Assembly (NCBI RefSeq): GCF_035594125.1
Contig: NC_087181.1
Location: forward strand, 4,807,032 to 4,871,031
Source of the DNA: Scylla paramamosain
Lineage: Eukaryota; Arthropoda; Malacostraca; Decapoda; Portunidae
Direction: 5' to 3'
Length of the DNA: 64,000 nucleotides
Positions 18,340 through 29,709 of this stretch are shown here, in pieces. A program made the translations under genes and the position numbers. The notes beneath the pieces are model-generated. The model ran no database searches, was not told the origin of the DNA, and saw nothing but the letters and a program-made list of their open reading frames with translations. Position 1 is the stretch's first letter, and every line of letters starts with the position of its first letter.

Positions 18340-19045
18340 GAATAAATATTTGGAAAGTATTGCCCTCAAACGCAGTCAGGTCGAATACAATAGAAACATT
18401 TAAAAATCGCTTTGATAAATATCTGATGTCAAATCCCCGGTTGTCACTGTTCACCTCCTCATAAAAATCTTACCTCGGATATTTAGTCTTTTGGTGCGAT
18501 TACATATGTCATCTGGTGAGGGTATATTTCACTGAGAAAGAAAAACAACTAATTCACAACAACAACAAAAAAAAAAATGAATCACATCAAAGAGACCTTG
18601 ATGATGGCCAGGTTCCTCGGCGACTTACTGCTGACCCCGCCACAATAATGGTATAAGGAATCGAGTCCTTGCTGGGCAACTAACCCATCACTATAGTCAT
18701 CTAGTAAACATGGATCCCACGCAGGCATGTTTAAGGAAGAGGAAACGCCTCATCAGATATCACTAATAAAAATAGGACCGTATGTAGACTAGATGTGATA
18801 GAAGAAGACATCATCTCTTTCTTACTTTCCTCTCAAATTACATGTTTTTTTTTTTTCTATACAAATGTTATAATTTCCCTTTTCCTGCCAAGTTCTGCAG
18901 GAGGGATGGGGAAGAGAGTTCTTCTGTGGTATCCTGTCTCTCCCACTAATAGCGTAGAATTGTTAACCAAACAACCAAGTAAGAACCACAGGGTCTGTTG
19001 CTGTTTCGTCTTCTTTGTATATTCCTTTGTATATTCTTCCACTAC
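18340..19045 (+). mobile_element. CR1 3' fragment (end of pol and tail)
   Basis: 18,345-18,450 reads [21 protein letters not shown], matching the C-terminal end of the CR1 ORF at 19.5-21.8 kb (LPAHIVNPHTIESLKNKIDKY). The 3' UTR module follows at about 18,880-19,035: GGAGGGATGGGG, TATCCTGTCTC, CCAAACAA arm, GGTCT, CTGTTT arm, and a terminal TTTGTATATTCCTTTGTATATT repeat. 5'-truncated. Confidence 0.8.
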
Positions 19046-19293
19046 CACCACCACCACCACCACTTCCACCACCACCACCTACACCTCCTAGTCTTGCCCT
19101 TGCTCTTTCTCTTTCTCTTTCTCTTTCTCTTTCTCTTTCTCTTTCTCCTCCTCCTCCTCCTCCTCCTCCTCCTCCTCCTCCTCCTCCTCCTCCTCCTCCT
19201 CTTCTTCTCCTTCTCCTTCTCCTCCTCCTCCTCCTCCTCCTCCTCCTCCTCCTCCTCCTCCTCCTCCTCCTCCTCCTCCTCCTCCTCCTCCTC
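19041..19293. repeat. compound (ACC)n-(TCTTTC)n-(CTC)n
   Basis: Begins at the 3' end of the CR1 fragment: ACC repeats, then a TCTTTC hexamer run, then about 145 bp of CTC with CTT slips. Long poly-Arg, poly-Pro and poly-Leu frames here are artefacts. Confidence 0.95.
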
Positions 19294-19516
19294 CTGTGTG
19301 TGACGTAGGGTGGCGTGATCATGCCGCCCAACCTTTATCCACCAGCACCCATTATCTACACTACATTATACAATACATTATCTACATTATGTATGTGTAC
19401 ATTATGTATGTAGGGCGAAAACACCACCAGTCACGAGGTGGGGTGAACCACTGACGGCTCACGCAGGCCAGCATCTCTATGGGTGTATCCTTGAAAGCTC
19501 CCTCCACCAGCACGTC

Positions 19517-21796
19517 ATGCATCCTACGAGAGGTAACAATATCCTAGATATTGTTTTAACAACTGGTGAAGAGTCAGTAAAAGACCTAAAAATTGGACCA
19601 GAACTGAGTTCCAGCGATCATCGTAGCTTCCTTTTCACCATAAATTTTGACAAAGCTAAAGTAAGCGAAAGTAAAGAAAAAGTGCCAGACTATCGGCGTG
19701 CTAACTTTGAGAGACTTCGCATGCAGCTTGCATCCATAGACTGGAATGAACTGCTGGGAACACCAGACATTAACAACGCATGGGAAGTGTTTGCTAAAAA
19801 GTTAAATGAAACAACGTTTTTGTGTGTACCGCAACGAAACAGACGGAAGGTAAAAAACACCAAACCGAAATGGTGGAACAATGAAATTAGAGGCTGCCTT
19901 CTGGCTAAGAAAAATGCTTACCACAAATACATACTAAAACAAAATAATGATGATAAACTAGAGCACGACAGATTACGTAGAAAAACTAAAAAGCTGATCA
20001 AATGCAGCAAAAAATCTGTCGAAGCTCAGATCGCGAACTCATGTAAAACGAACCCAAAGGAATTTTACAGTTATGTAAAAGCAAAAAGGGTCTTAACATC
20101 AACGGTTGGTCCATTAATAACAGAAAATGGTAAACAAATAATAAGCGAAACAGACATGGCGAATACCCTGAACGAGTACTTTTCAACCGTCTTCACGACT
20201 GAGGATGTTCAGGGCAGTCTGCCTACCCCCTCGCCTCAGTCACGAGGCACCACGCTGCCAGACTTCACCATCACAGAAAGTGAAATCCTCTCATTCACAA
20301 AGAGCATGAACGTAAACAAAACACCCGGGCCAGACAAGATATCACCCAGGCTTCTTAAAGAAGCGAGAAATGAGCTCGTGAAACCGCTTACAATTCTATT
20401 CAATAAAACTTTACTAGCGGGTAAAGTTCCCCACGAATGGAAACTAGCAAATGTCACGCCAATCTTTAAAAAAGGAAAAAAATCTCTCCCAGCCAATTAC
20501 AGGCCGATCAGTCTCACTTCAGTATTGTGCAAGCTGATGGAAACAATAATTAGAGATAAAATTGTTAAATATTTAGAAGAAAATAGAATCATAAAGGATT
20601 CGCAACACGGTTTCAGAACCAAGCGTTCCTGCTTAACAAACTTACTAGACTTCTTTTATGAAGTATTTAACTCGTATGACGAGACAAAAGCTGTTGATAT
20701 TATTTACCTTGATTTCCAGAAAGCTTTCGATACTGTTCCCCATAAGAGACTCATCAGTAAAGTAAAAGCTCACGGCATTGCCGGAAACACCCTGAAATGG
20801 CTGAGAGACTGGCTCTCTGACAGAAAACAGCGTGTTGTGATTAATGGAAAAGAGTCAGAGTGGCATAAGGTAAATAGCGGCGTTCCTCAAGGCTCTGTAT
20901 TAGGACCAGTACTCTTCATAATGTACATAAATGATATTGATGAAGGGATAAACTGCAAAATAAGTAAATTTGCAGACGACACCAAAATAACAAGTAGAGT
21001 AATGTCTGTGTCACAATGGCAGGAACTGCAGTGTGACCTCAATAAACTAACAAGCTGGGCAGAAAAATGGCAGATGAGATTCAATATAGAAAAGTGCAAA
21101 GTTCTACATATCGGAAGCGACAATGTTCAGGCGAGATATGTAATGAATAACATGCTACTGTCAAGTGCTGATAAAGAAAAAGATCTTGGGGTCGTTGTGT
21201 CAGACGACCTAAGGCCGAGTCAACACTGCACAGAAACAGTAAAGACAGCAAATAAATTAGTAGGGTTCATTGGAAGAACCTTCGAATTTAAATCAGATAA
21301 GGGTATACTTGCCTTATATAACTCACTGGTGCGCCCTTATCTAGAATACTGTGTACAGTTCTGGTCCCCATACTTCAAAAAAGACATTGAAAAACTAGAA
21401 AAGATACAGCGCAGAGTCACAAAGATAATTCCAAGATTGCGCAATAAGCCGTATGAGGAACGACTGGAAGAACTAAACCTATTTAGTTTAACAAAGCGCA
21501 GGATAAGAGGAGACCTAATTGAAGTGTTCAAAATTTTCAAAGGATATAGTAACATTGATGCACATCAATATTTTACCATTGATCATTCTAACCTGACAAG
21601 AAATAATGGATTCAAGATTACACCCAAACGTTTTAAATCCCACGAGGCAAAACATTTTTTCTTTAATCGTATAGTAAATATATGGAATAAACTTCCTGCA
21701 CATATTGTGAACCCCCATACTATTGAATCATTGAAAAATAAAATAGACAAATATTTTAAAGCAAATCCTCAACAAGCTCTCTTCTTGTCCGAATAA
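19517..21796 (+). CDS. CR1-like pol: endonuclease C-term + reverse transcriptase
   Basis: The 759-residue frame starts inside the endonuclease domain (PTRGNNILDIVL, then SSSDHRS, the conserved SDH near residue 33). A basic linker leads to the RT: KTPGPDKISPRLLKEA, ANYRPISLTSVLCK, HGFRTKRSCLTN, catalytic block [30 protein letters not shown], and the catalytic FADD in KFADDTKIT (about 20,969). The thumb and C-terminal domain include YCVQFWSPYFKKDIEKLEKI and RRIRGDLIEVFK, which are diagnostic of CR1. The listed start is only the first in-frame Met. The complete protein would be several hundred residues longer, so this copy should not move on its own. Confidence 0.9.
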   Translation: MHPTRGNNILDIVLTTGEESVKDLKIGPELSSSDHRSFLFTINFDKAKVSESKEKVPDYRRANFERLRMQLASIDWNELLGTPDINNAWEVFAKKLNETTFLCVPQRNRRKVKNTKPKWWNNEIRGCLLAKKNAYHKYILKQNNDDKLEHDRLRRKTKKLIKCSKKSVEAQIANSCKTNPKEFYSYVKAKRVLTSTVGPLITENGKQIISETDMANTLNEYFSTVFTTEDVQGSLPTPSPQSRGTTLPDFTITESEILSFTKSMNVNKTPGPDKISPRLLKEARNELVKPLTILFNKTLLAGKVPHEWKLANVTPIFKKGKKSLPANYRPISLTSVLCKLMETIIRDKIVKYLEENRIIKDSQHGFRTKRSCLTNLLDFFYEVFNSYDETKAVDIIYLDFQKAFDTVPHKRLISKVKAHGIAGNTLKWLRDWLSDRKQRVVINGKESEWHKVNSGVPQGSVLGPVLFIMYINDIDEGINCKISKFADDTKITSRVMSVSQWQELQCDLNKLTSWAEKWQMRFNIEKCKVLHIGSDNVQARYVMNNMLLSSADKEKDLGVVVSDDLRPSQHCTETVKTANKLVGFIGRTFEFKSDKGILALYNSLVRPYLEYCVQFWSPYFKKDIEKLEKIQRRVTKIIPRLRNKPYEERLEELNLFSLTKRRIRGDLIEVFKIFKGYSNIDAHQYFTIDHSNLTRNNGFKITPKRFKSHEAKHFFFNRIVNIWNKLPAHIVNPHTIESLKNKIDKYFKANPQQALFLSE

Positions 21797-22068
21797 TTAC
21801 TAAATACACTAATAAACTCTTATTATACACCAGTTTTAATATAACTTGTATTAACTTTCAGATAGGCGTATAGAGTTCACCGTAGGGTGAATAGTAGAGC
21901 TTCCTTTCATCCTTTCCTATGAAAATTTCCATGGCAATTTTTCCATACTGCATGGTACTTTTCCCAACTATTTCCATGCCAGCGCAAGCTGGAGGGAGTG
22001 GTGGGTGGGGAGGAGCCTACTGCTATGCTGTCCTGTCTCTCTTCCCTGTAGCTAGTTAGAAGTAGTTA

Positions 22069-22110
22069 CCAAACAGCCTTGCAAGGACCAAAAGGTCTGT
22101 TGCTGTTTGG
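22069..22110 (+). ncRNA. nested hairpin in CR1 3' UTR
   Basis: An outer 8-bp stem, CCAAACAG (22,069-22,076) with CTGTTTGG (22,103-22,110), encloses an inner stem AGGACC (22,084-22,089) with GGTCT (22,094-22,098). The same fold occurs in the other CR1 tails in this window. In eel and related LINEs a 3' stem-loop is the recognition site for the element's own RT; that role is inferred here. Confidence 0.6.
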
Positions 22111-22239
22111 CTTTCCTTTGTATTCCTTTGTATACATGTACATGTATACAAATTTTGCAAAATAATGCATACACTCTCATTGAAAGGTGTGAAACGCGGC
22201 TTATAACTTTAATTTTGATAAATGCCACGTATCAAATAT

Positions 22240-23205
22240 TGGAAATAGCAATCGGCAGGAAAATTATAAAAAGTAATCCCCCATCAAAAGTTTGGATCCT
22301 AAGAAAGATCTGGGAGTTTTAGTGACAACAGATCTTAAACCAAGCAAACAATGCAACGAAGTCACTGAAATTGCCAATAAAATAATAGTTTTCACCTTCC
22401 AATCAAATAAAAAAAAAATCTCACCTTGTACAGCTCACTTGTACGTCCTCATCTTGAATACAATGTACAGTTTTTGTCATCCTGTTATAAAAGGAATATT
22501 GAGAGATTAGGAAAAAAACAAAAACAATACCAAGTAGAGTAACGAAAATTACTCGAAGGCTTCGCAATAAACCCTACAAGGAACGCCTTAAAGAACGAGA
22601 TCTATTCTCCCTCTCCAAACGCAGGCTAAGAGGGGATCTGATATTGCTTTACTAAACTTTTAAGGCTTTCACAAATATGAGACCCGAATTCTTCCTAAGA
22701 TTCAATATGTCTAATATTAAAAGAAACAATAGCAAATAATAAGTAAGCGATTTCAAACAAATGAACCCAAACATTTTATTTTAATCGTGTCATAAATATG
22801 TTGAATTGTGTTCCATCAAGCGTCGTTAACTCAGGTACTGTTCACTCATTGAAAACCTGTCTTGATAAGTATGTAGACACTAATTCTCGGTTGTCATTGT
22901 TCATGTCTGAATAACGAACACGTTCACTCCGTACTGTCCGTGCTGGCATGTAGATTGTATGTGGTCGAAGTAGTCCTCCTGTCTTTCTTAGTTTCCTCTC
23001 ACACTCCATGTTGTTTTTTCTGTACAACATGGTACCATTTCCTTTTTCAGGTGAGCCTTGTCTGGAGGGATAGGGGGTGGGGGATGGAAGGACCCTTCTT
23101 CTGTGCTATCCTTTCTCTACCACTAATAGAGTAGAATAGTTACCCAAACAGACTTACAAGGACCTCTTGGTCTGTTACTGTTTGGACTTCTTTTGTATTC
23201 GTTTG
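22240..23205 (+). mobile_element. decayed CR1 copy (RT thumb to tail)
   Basis: Frames in series read KDLGVLVTTDLKPSKQCNE (about 22,303), [19 protein letters not shown] (about 22,557) and KRRLRGDL, homologous to the C-terminal third of the 19.5-kb CR1 ORF, with stops and shifts between them. The tail carries the hairpin arms CCAAACAG and CTGTTTGG with AGGACC/GGTCT between (about 23,136-23,188) and ends TTTTGTATTCGTTTG. Confidence 0.82.
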
Positions 23206-23310
23206 GTTCCTCTTTCTGTGCTATCCTGTTTGTCTTTTCCACTAGTTAGCGTAGAGTAGTTACCCAAACAGCCCAGTAAAGACCTCAGGAACTTTTGCTG
23301 TTTGGGCTTT
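23206..23310 (+). mobile_element. isolated CR1 tail in tandem with the previous one
   Basis: Only about 105 bp: GTGCTATCCTGTTTG, a GTAGAGTAGTTACCCAAACAG arm, AAGACC, then CTGTTTGG. It repeats the tail module of the preceding copy head to tail. This is either an extreme 5' truncation into the tail or a local duplication. Confidence 0.65.
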
Positions 23311-23437
23311 GTTTTTATTCTCCTCCTTCTCCTCCTTCTCCTCCTTCTCCTCCTCCTCCTCCTCCTCCTCCTCCTCCTCCTCCTCCTCCTCCTCCTCCTC
23401 CTCCTCCTCCTCTTCCTCCTCCTCCTCCTCCTCCTCT
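23310..23437. repeat. (CTC)n/(CTT)n microsatellite after a CR1 tail
   Basis: About 125 bp of CTC with CTT interruptions, starting at the 3' end of the isolated CR1 tail. Confidence 0.95.
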
Positions 23438-25640
23438 CACCACATGATGAACAATTAGCTGTGAGGGGCATTGAAAACTCAAGGACCCAATCAGTGACTG
23501 TCATAGGGATTTGAGGTACCAGGGGTCACTGCTGCAGGAGTGCGGCGCTCCTTTACGAGAAGTGCACTCTTATAGGAGTCGCATGGTAGCCGGAGCCTGA
23601 TTGACTGATGCCTCTCTTGAAAGCGCCAGGCACAGTATAGAGAACCCAGCAAGCCCTCTTTTGTTACAATTTTTTTTCAGTTTTCCGCGCATGACGTCAC
23701 GTTGTCGGAGATCAGGACTGCCAGATTCGCCTTTTTTAGGCCAAAACATAATTTTTTTATTTTTTTCATGCATTTCATCTAAGGATATCTAGTTTCCCAT
23801 GAATTACATTATTATTATTTTATTTTATTTTTTTTAATATGTTGCTTATATATGCTCCATTTGGCCATAACAAGTTTATTTAATATGGTAAGTTTGTTCA
23901 CCGCCACCTAAGACAAATTTTTTTTTTTCAAGTTGTCGAGGGCGCGTATGTTTTCCTTTATTTTCCTTCTGTTACCATGGTTATCCTTGCAGTTTTTGCC
24001 ATTTTTTCTTATTGCTATTGAATAACAATAAGGGAAAATTGGACAAATCAACTGGGTGATGATGCTGATGACGCGCGAGTCCACGGCTGAACTCTGGCGT
24101 GTTTTTTTTTTCTTTTTTTTTTTCAAGCGGCTGATGTAATTTAAGGCTTCCTATCAACAGCTACCTGTGTTCATGAACAAGCCAGGAGTACGTTGATAGG
24201 GTGCTGTCTATGGTAGTACCGTATATTTTGTTATGATGAGTCATTGGTAAACTCGTTTTCCATCCCCCAAAAGCGATCGTTCTGGTTGTTTATATTTATG
24301 TCGAGTGGGAAAGAAAAATGTCTAGAGCAGTGTGATTGAACTGTAGGCCCGCGCGCCAGTTGATTTAGTGTGGCCCGCGTGCACTCATTGATTAATTTTA
24401 TATGAGGAAAAAAATACTTAAATGATATTCAACAAAGGTCAAGTGTGTGGAATAATAACGATTAGCTTGTTATGACATTGCTGCTACAATAACATAATGC
24501 CTGCAGAGCGAAAGTCCTTCCCCATGGTTATGAAGTAGGGACGTAGGTATATGGTACATGTCATGAACACGGCCACTTCTTTGTGCCAAGAACGTTTTCA
24601 TAATGTGTTGTTAGTATTTTTGCATTCACTCCTGAACCCACCAATCTCAGTTAGTGTACATTGCATTGGGGTCAGGTTTCAGATGAGGCGTCGGGAGCTG
24701 TATGGCCTTAGGCCTAGTTGCCTAGCACATACCGTTACAAGTAACTCTCTTCCACTGTCGGTATTCTCACACTGGAATTGAATTCTCTGAATTCGTTTCC
24801 GTTTTTTGGCCCAGGCGAAGGACTGACGAAGTACGTGGCACTTGTATACACAGATCGCCACTCCAGTAGTCCGCTATAGCCCAGTGCTCAGTACACATCG
24901 TGTAATATTTGGTAAATTCTGAAGTGGAATAATATAAACTTTGGGTTTTTTTACTGCATGTTTTTTGGATCTTTTTGTAGTGCGTTTGGCCGTTTTGTCT
25001 TATTTTTTTTGTTGGCTTTGGCCTTTCTCTGCTTCAGTAATCTGGGAACCCTGAGTGCACTGCCTTCAGCTCCACCCACCACTCACTCTGCCTTAGGGCT
25101 TCATTTTAAGTTTAAGGTACATCGCATCTCTAAAGTCCATGTGCGCAGCGCTTCTTATAAAGCACTATGCAAAATGTGCTTTATTAAAATGAATTTTTCG
25201 ATGTTTATTCATCAGTTTAGTTTGTCATCCATAATCAGTATTATCATTATTAGTAACATTTATAATTCCTGTGTGCACCGTTACCTAGTGAACATAAAAG
25301 AAGAAAAACACAAACCTCAACACACTTAAGAAGAAAGTATCCTACACAACACAAATAAGTAAATCTACATAAATGTTAACTTGAGCGAAAATCAAGTTGT
25401 ATGGTAATAAATAAATTCTGCAAAACAAATAGATTCAGTACATAAGTAACAGAAAAAAACACTAGGAAATATAGATGTAAATGCCAATGACACCGTGCAG
25501 AGCATAAAGAATAAAAAACAAGGTCTCCATCGTTACAAATACTGAACTATTAAAACTTACAGCTTACAAGATACGACGCGGAAATAAAAGGACACAAACC
25601 AGCTACACTACAGTGATGGTGCTGATGACGATGATGACGG
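23438..25640. other. no gene seen
   Basis: About 2.2 kb of mixed sequence with several T runs. Open frames, such as one at 24,958-25,329 with a hydrophobic start, have no recognised domain and no splice context. Confidence 0.45.
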
Positions 25641-25672
25641 TAATAATAATAATTTTAATGATAATAATAATA

Positions 25673-25704
<32 letters not shown>

Positions 25705-25736
25705 TAATAGTAAGAATAATAATAAATAATATAATG

Positions 25737-25815
<79 letters not shown>

Positions 25816-25858
25816 TAATAATAATAATAATAATAATAAAAATAATAACAACAACAAC
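25641..25858. repeat. (AAT)n microsatellite
   Basis: Long AAT tract with GATAAT interruptions. Poly-Ile and poly-Leu frames are artefacts. Confidence 0.95.
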
Positions 25859-26727
25859 ATTACCACTTCAGCACGTATCGCCTCACGCGGGGAGCAGGGG
25901 TGGGAGGGGCACAGGTCTTTCTTCTTTTCCATGCAGTATTCTTTTTTATACCTATTTAGCATAACCACAGCCTCCGCTGGTCCCCCCTACCCTCTCTCTC
26001 TTAATCCTTCCCGACGCCGCCCTTCCTCCCAGTCGGAAGCTTTCATCCTGCTGATAGGTAGTAAAGCCTGTGTGAAGAAGTGAGTGCTTCACCAACTTTT
26101 TTCAGTGACATAATTTGATTGATGTCTATGTTGAGAGTGGACGTGAATTACGAATAAAGCAATCCGTGGTTCTCTGGGCTGAGTCATTCTCGTGCTGCAG
26201 GATGGACAGGTGTAATGGTGTGTTGTTGTTATTGTTGTTGTTGTCGGTGGTGGTGGTGCAGCACAGGGGAGGGTTCCAGAAGGCTGCTCCATAACCAAGG
26301 AATTCCTGCCTCTGTAAAGTTCTCTGATCTTACCTACTGCTATTTGTACTCCACGACATACTCCCACAAGTCAACAGTTATCTAATTATCACTGTGGGAT
26401 GAACGTTCACATTAGAATGAGCAGCAGTTTTTCTTATTGAACTTTTGGTGCTGCCTTCCACACAGGAAGGGAAATGATGTGTTCAAATATATCTTGTTTA
26501 CCGTTGGGGTTTCATGGCGTAGTGACAGTCTTGGGAACCCAGTGTGTGTGGGATGCCAGCGGTCGTATCCCATACAAAATACAATAAATAAATAATGTCA
26601 TGAAAATAATTGACATCATAATTCTTTAATACATACTGGCGTGAACATAAGGTGGTTAAATAGAGCAACTTTACAAAAAAGATGGGGAAGATGGGGAAAT
26701 AGACCAACTTTAAAAAAAAGAAAAAGG
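25859..26727. other. no gene supported
   Basis: Unique sequence. 26,255-26,367 is open on the minus strand but lacks recognisable motifs. A short GTT/GGT tract lies at 26,220-26,258. Confidence 0.4.
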
Positions 26728-26880
26728 GCCCTCGTGGCCCAGTGGGTAGAGTGATGCACTTGGAGTTTGGCGTGAGGGAAGTGAGGGGCGCGTAGGTTCG
26801 AACCCCCCTCTCGGAACTCACAAAAACCTTGAAAGAGCATCCCTCCATCACCATGTGTGATGGAACTGCCCACGGGGAGG
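26728..26880 (+). mobile_element. tRNA-derived SINE head
   Basis: A pol III A-box match, TGGCCCAGTGG (26,735-26,745), and a perfect-looking B box, GGTTCGAACCC (26,795-26,805), are about 50 bp apart as in tRNA genes. The surrounding sequence does not complete a normal tRNA: there is no clean acceptor pairing, and a non-tRNA body follows at once. This fits a tRNA-derived SINE whose body leads into the repeat array downstream. Transcription would be by RNA polymerase III from these internal boxes. Confidence 0.7.
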
Positions 26881-29420
26881 AGGGGAGGTGAGTGCGCAGC
26901 ACCTCCCTACCCCTCCCCAGGGGAGGAAGGCACCGCCTTACCGGCCCCCGGGAGAGCAAGGGAGGTGAGTGCACAGCGCTTCCCTTCTCTCCCCTACCTA
27001 ACCCTGGCAAGTCTACGGACTACCAGGCAAAAAATAATAAAAATAAAAAAAACAAAACAAAATAAAAAAAATAAATAAATAAATATAGGTAAGTGCATAG
27101 CACTTCTCTTCTCTCCACCTAACAGGAAAAAAAAAAATAAGAATATAAAGGTGAGTGCATAGCACTTCCCTTCTCTTCCAACCTACCAGGCAAAAGATAG
27201 AAAAAAATAATAAATAAAGAATTAAGGTGAGTGCATAGCACTTCCCTTGTCTCCTAACCTACCACGCAAAAAAAAATAAATAAAAAAATAAATAAATAAA
27301 ATAAATAAATAAAAATAAATAAATAAATAAATATAAATAAATAAAAACCTCCTTACCACCTCGGACCTCGGGAGAGCAAGGGAGGTGAGTGCACAGCACT
27401 TCCCTTCTCTCCTAAAGTCTACGGACTGCCAGACCAAAACGAATAAAATATATATAGGTATAAAAAATAATAATAAAAATAATAAAAAAAGTAAAAAAAA
27501 AAGTAAATAAAACAAGAACAATAAAACTCCTAGTCGCACTTCAATAAAACTGACTGAGTCTGGCAATCAACAATAAATAATAAAAATAAAACAATACCAA
27601 CTGACTGACCCTGACAACCCCAAAGACCACCACCCCACCTGGGAAGCACGGGAGGTGAGTGTGCAGCACCTCCCTACCCTTCCCAGTCTCCCAGTTTGAC
27701 TTTGACCACCAATCTGACTCATCCTACCAACTCCAAAGAGCAACTCCAACTGTACAGACCACCACCACCACCACCCTTCTGATCTCGGCAAGGTGAGTGC
27801 GTAGCACTTCCCTGGACTGACCCTGACTGACTGACCCTGGCAACTCCAAAAACAACCAACCTGACTGACTTACAGATATGTAATCACCTAACTGACTGGC
27901 CCTGGGGAGCATGGGAGGTGAGTGTGCAGCACCTCCCTACACTTCCCAGTCTCCCAGTTTGACCTGACTCATCCTGGCAACTTCAAAGAACAACTCCAAA
28001 TGTACAGACCAACAGTACCTCCTACTCTGTGTCCCACTCTGACCCTGATCCATACATCCCTACATCCTACCCTGTCCTGGCTAGGTGAGTGCGTAGCACT
28101 TCCCTACCACCTGCCTTACTGACCCTGGCAACCATAAAAACAACCAACCTGACTGACCTACAAATCTTACTGTAATCTGGCAACAGACCACCAAACTGAC
28201 GGACTCTGGGGAGCATGGGAGGTGAGTGTGCAGCACCTCCCTACCCTTCCCAGTCTCCCAGTTTGACTTTGACCACCAATGTGACTCATCCTACCAACTC
28301 CAAATGTACAGACCACCTCAAGGTGAGTGCGTAGCACTTCCCTTGACTGAGTGGGCCTGACTGACTGACCGCGGCAACTCCAAAAACAACCAACCTGACA
28401 AATGTTACAAATGTGACCTGGGGAGCATGGGAGGTGAGTGTGCAGCACCTTCCTACCCTTCCCTACCCTTCCCAAAATAAATGAAAAATAAAAAATAAAT
28501 AAAAACAAAAAATAAATAAAGTAAAAACAATAAATTCCTACTCCCCCTCAATAAAACTGACTGAGTCTGAGTCTAACCTAACCAATCTGACAAATGTTAC
28601 AAATGTAACCTGGGGAGCATGGGAGGTGAGTGTGCAGCACCTCCCTACCCTTCCCTACCCTTCCCAAAATAAATGAAAAATAAATAAAAAAAATAAATAA
28701 AAACAAAAATAAATAAAACAAAAACAATAAAACTCCTACTCCCCCTCAATAAAATGACTGAGTCTGGCAATCAACAATAAATAATAAAAATAAAACAATA
28801 CCAACCTGACTGACCCTGACAACTCCAAAGACCGCCACCCCACCTGGGAAGCACGGGAGGTGAGTGTGCAGCACCTCCCTACCCTCCCCAGCTTCCTAGT
28901 TTGACTTTGACCCCCAATCTGACTCATCCTAGCAACTCTAACTGTACCGACCACCACCAGTACTCCCCACCCTGATAACTGATCCTGGCAAGGTGAGTGC
29001 GTAGCACTTCCCGTGACTCCTCCTGGCAGCTCCAAAGACCCACCATCCTGACCGCCCCTGGGAAGCACGGGAGGTGAGTGTGCAGCACCTCCCTACACTT
29101 CCTAGTCTCCCAGTTTGACTTTGACCACCAATGTGACTCATCCTACCAACTCCAAATGTACACACCACCACCACCACCCCTCTGATCTTGGCAAGGTGAG
29201 TGCGTAGCACTACCCTTGTTTGATTGGGCCTGACTGACTGACCCCGGCAACTCCAAAAACAACCAACCTGACTGATGTTACAAATGTAACCTGGGGAGCA
29301 TGGGAGGTGAGTGTGCAGCACCTCCCTACCCTTCCCAGTCTTCCACCAAACTTACTTGAATTATGACTGGGGAGCAAGGGAGGTGAGTGTGCAGTACCTC
29401 CTACTATCCCCACTCTGAAT
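26880..29420 (+). repeat. array of about 20 SINE-body motifs with donor consensus
   Basis: A motif of about 25 bp recurs about 20 times in the same orientation, spaced 75-270 bp, embedded in A/T-rich or ACTGACC-rich spacers. Type 1 has arms GGGAGGTG and CACCTCCC around AGTGTGCAG. Type 2 reads AGGTGAGTGCGTAGCACTT with a small AGTGC/GCACT palindrome. Both contain AG|GTGAGT or GTAAGT. Larger units are duplicated too: 27,525-27,880 resembles 28,735-29,060, and 28,240-28,480 resembles 29,100-29,330. The first copies lie in the SINE body, so the array probably grew from it. There is no coding potential. Confidence 0.8.
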
Positions 29421-29709
29421 ACCCTATCACCAACCAATTCAGGCCACCAAACTGTCTTAGAAGAACAAGAACAGGAAGCAACGCCATCAGAGGAAGAAGA
29501 AGCAACAGCAGCAGCATTACCGCCATCAGAGGAAGAAAACAAGAAAAAGGAGCAAAGAAAAAGAATTACCACCACTGTTATCGGGGGAAGAAACAGCAGC
29601 GTCACCGCCATCAGAGGAAGAAACATTTATATGTAAACTACGACTGGTCAAACTTTCTGTGGCACCAGGCTAAGTTCGACCTGTGATGGGCTGTGTTTAG
29701 ATTTTAGTT
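29421..29709. repeat. short repeats with CGCCATCAGAGGAAGAA core
   Basis: The core occurs at about 29,480, 29,520 and 29,605, with a diverged copy at about 29,560, at irregular spacing of about 40 bp. A frame from 29,387 to 29,686 is open and lysine/arginine-rich but has no recognised domain. This links the SINE array to the satellite. Confidence 0.5.

Larger units (their letters stand above)
19500..22134 (+). mobile_element. 5'-truncated CR1-clade LINE with intact RT
   Basis: Contains a 759-codon pol frame (19,517-21,796), about 270 bp of 3' UTR with the nested hairpin at 22,069-22,110, and a terminal repeat CCTTTGTATT-CCTTTGTATA. The endonuclease N-terminal half is missing at the 5' side, so the insertion is truncated, as is usual for target-primed reverse transcription. 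The ORF is free of stops, so this is a young copy. Confidence 0.9.

Noticed and set aside
26728..26830. A genuine tRNA gene
   Set aside because: A and B boxes are present, but I cannot form a proper cloverleaf with acceptor stem, and a SINE-type body follows directly.
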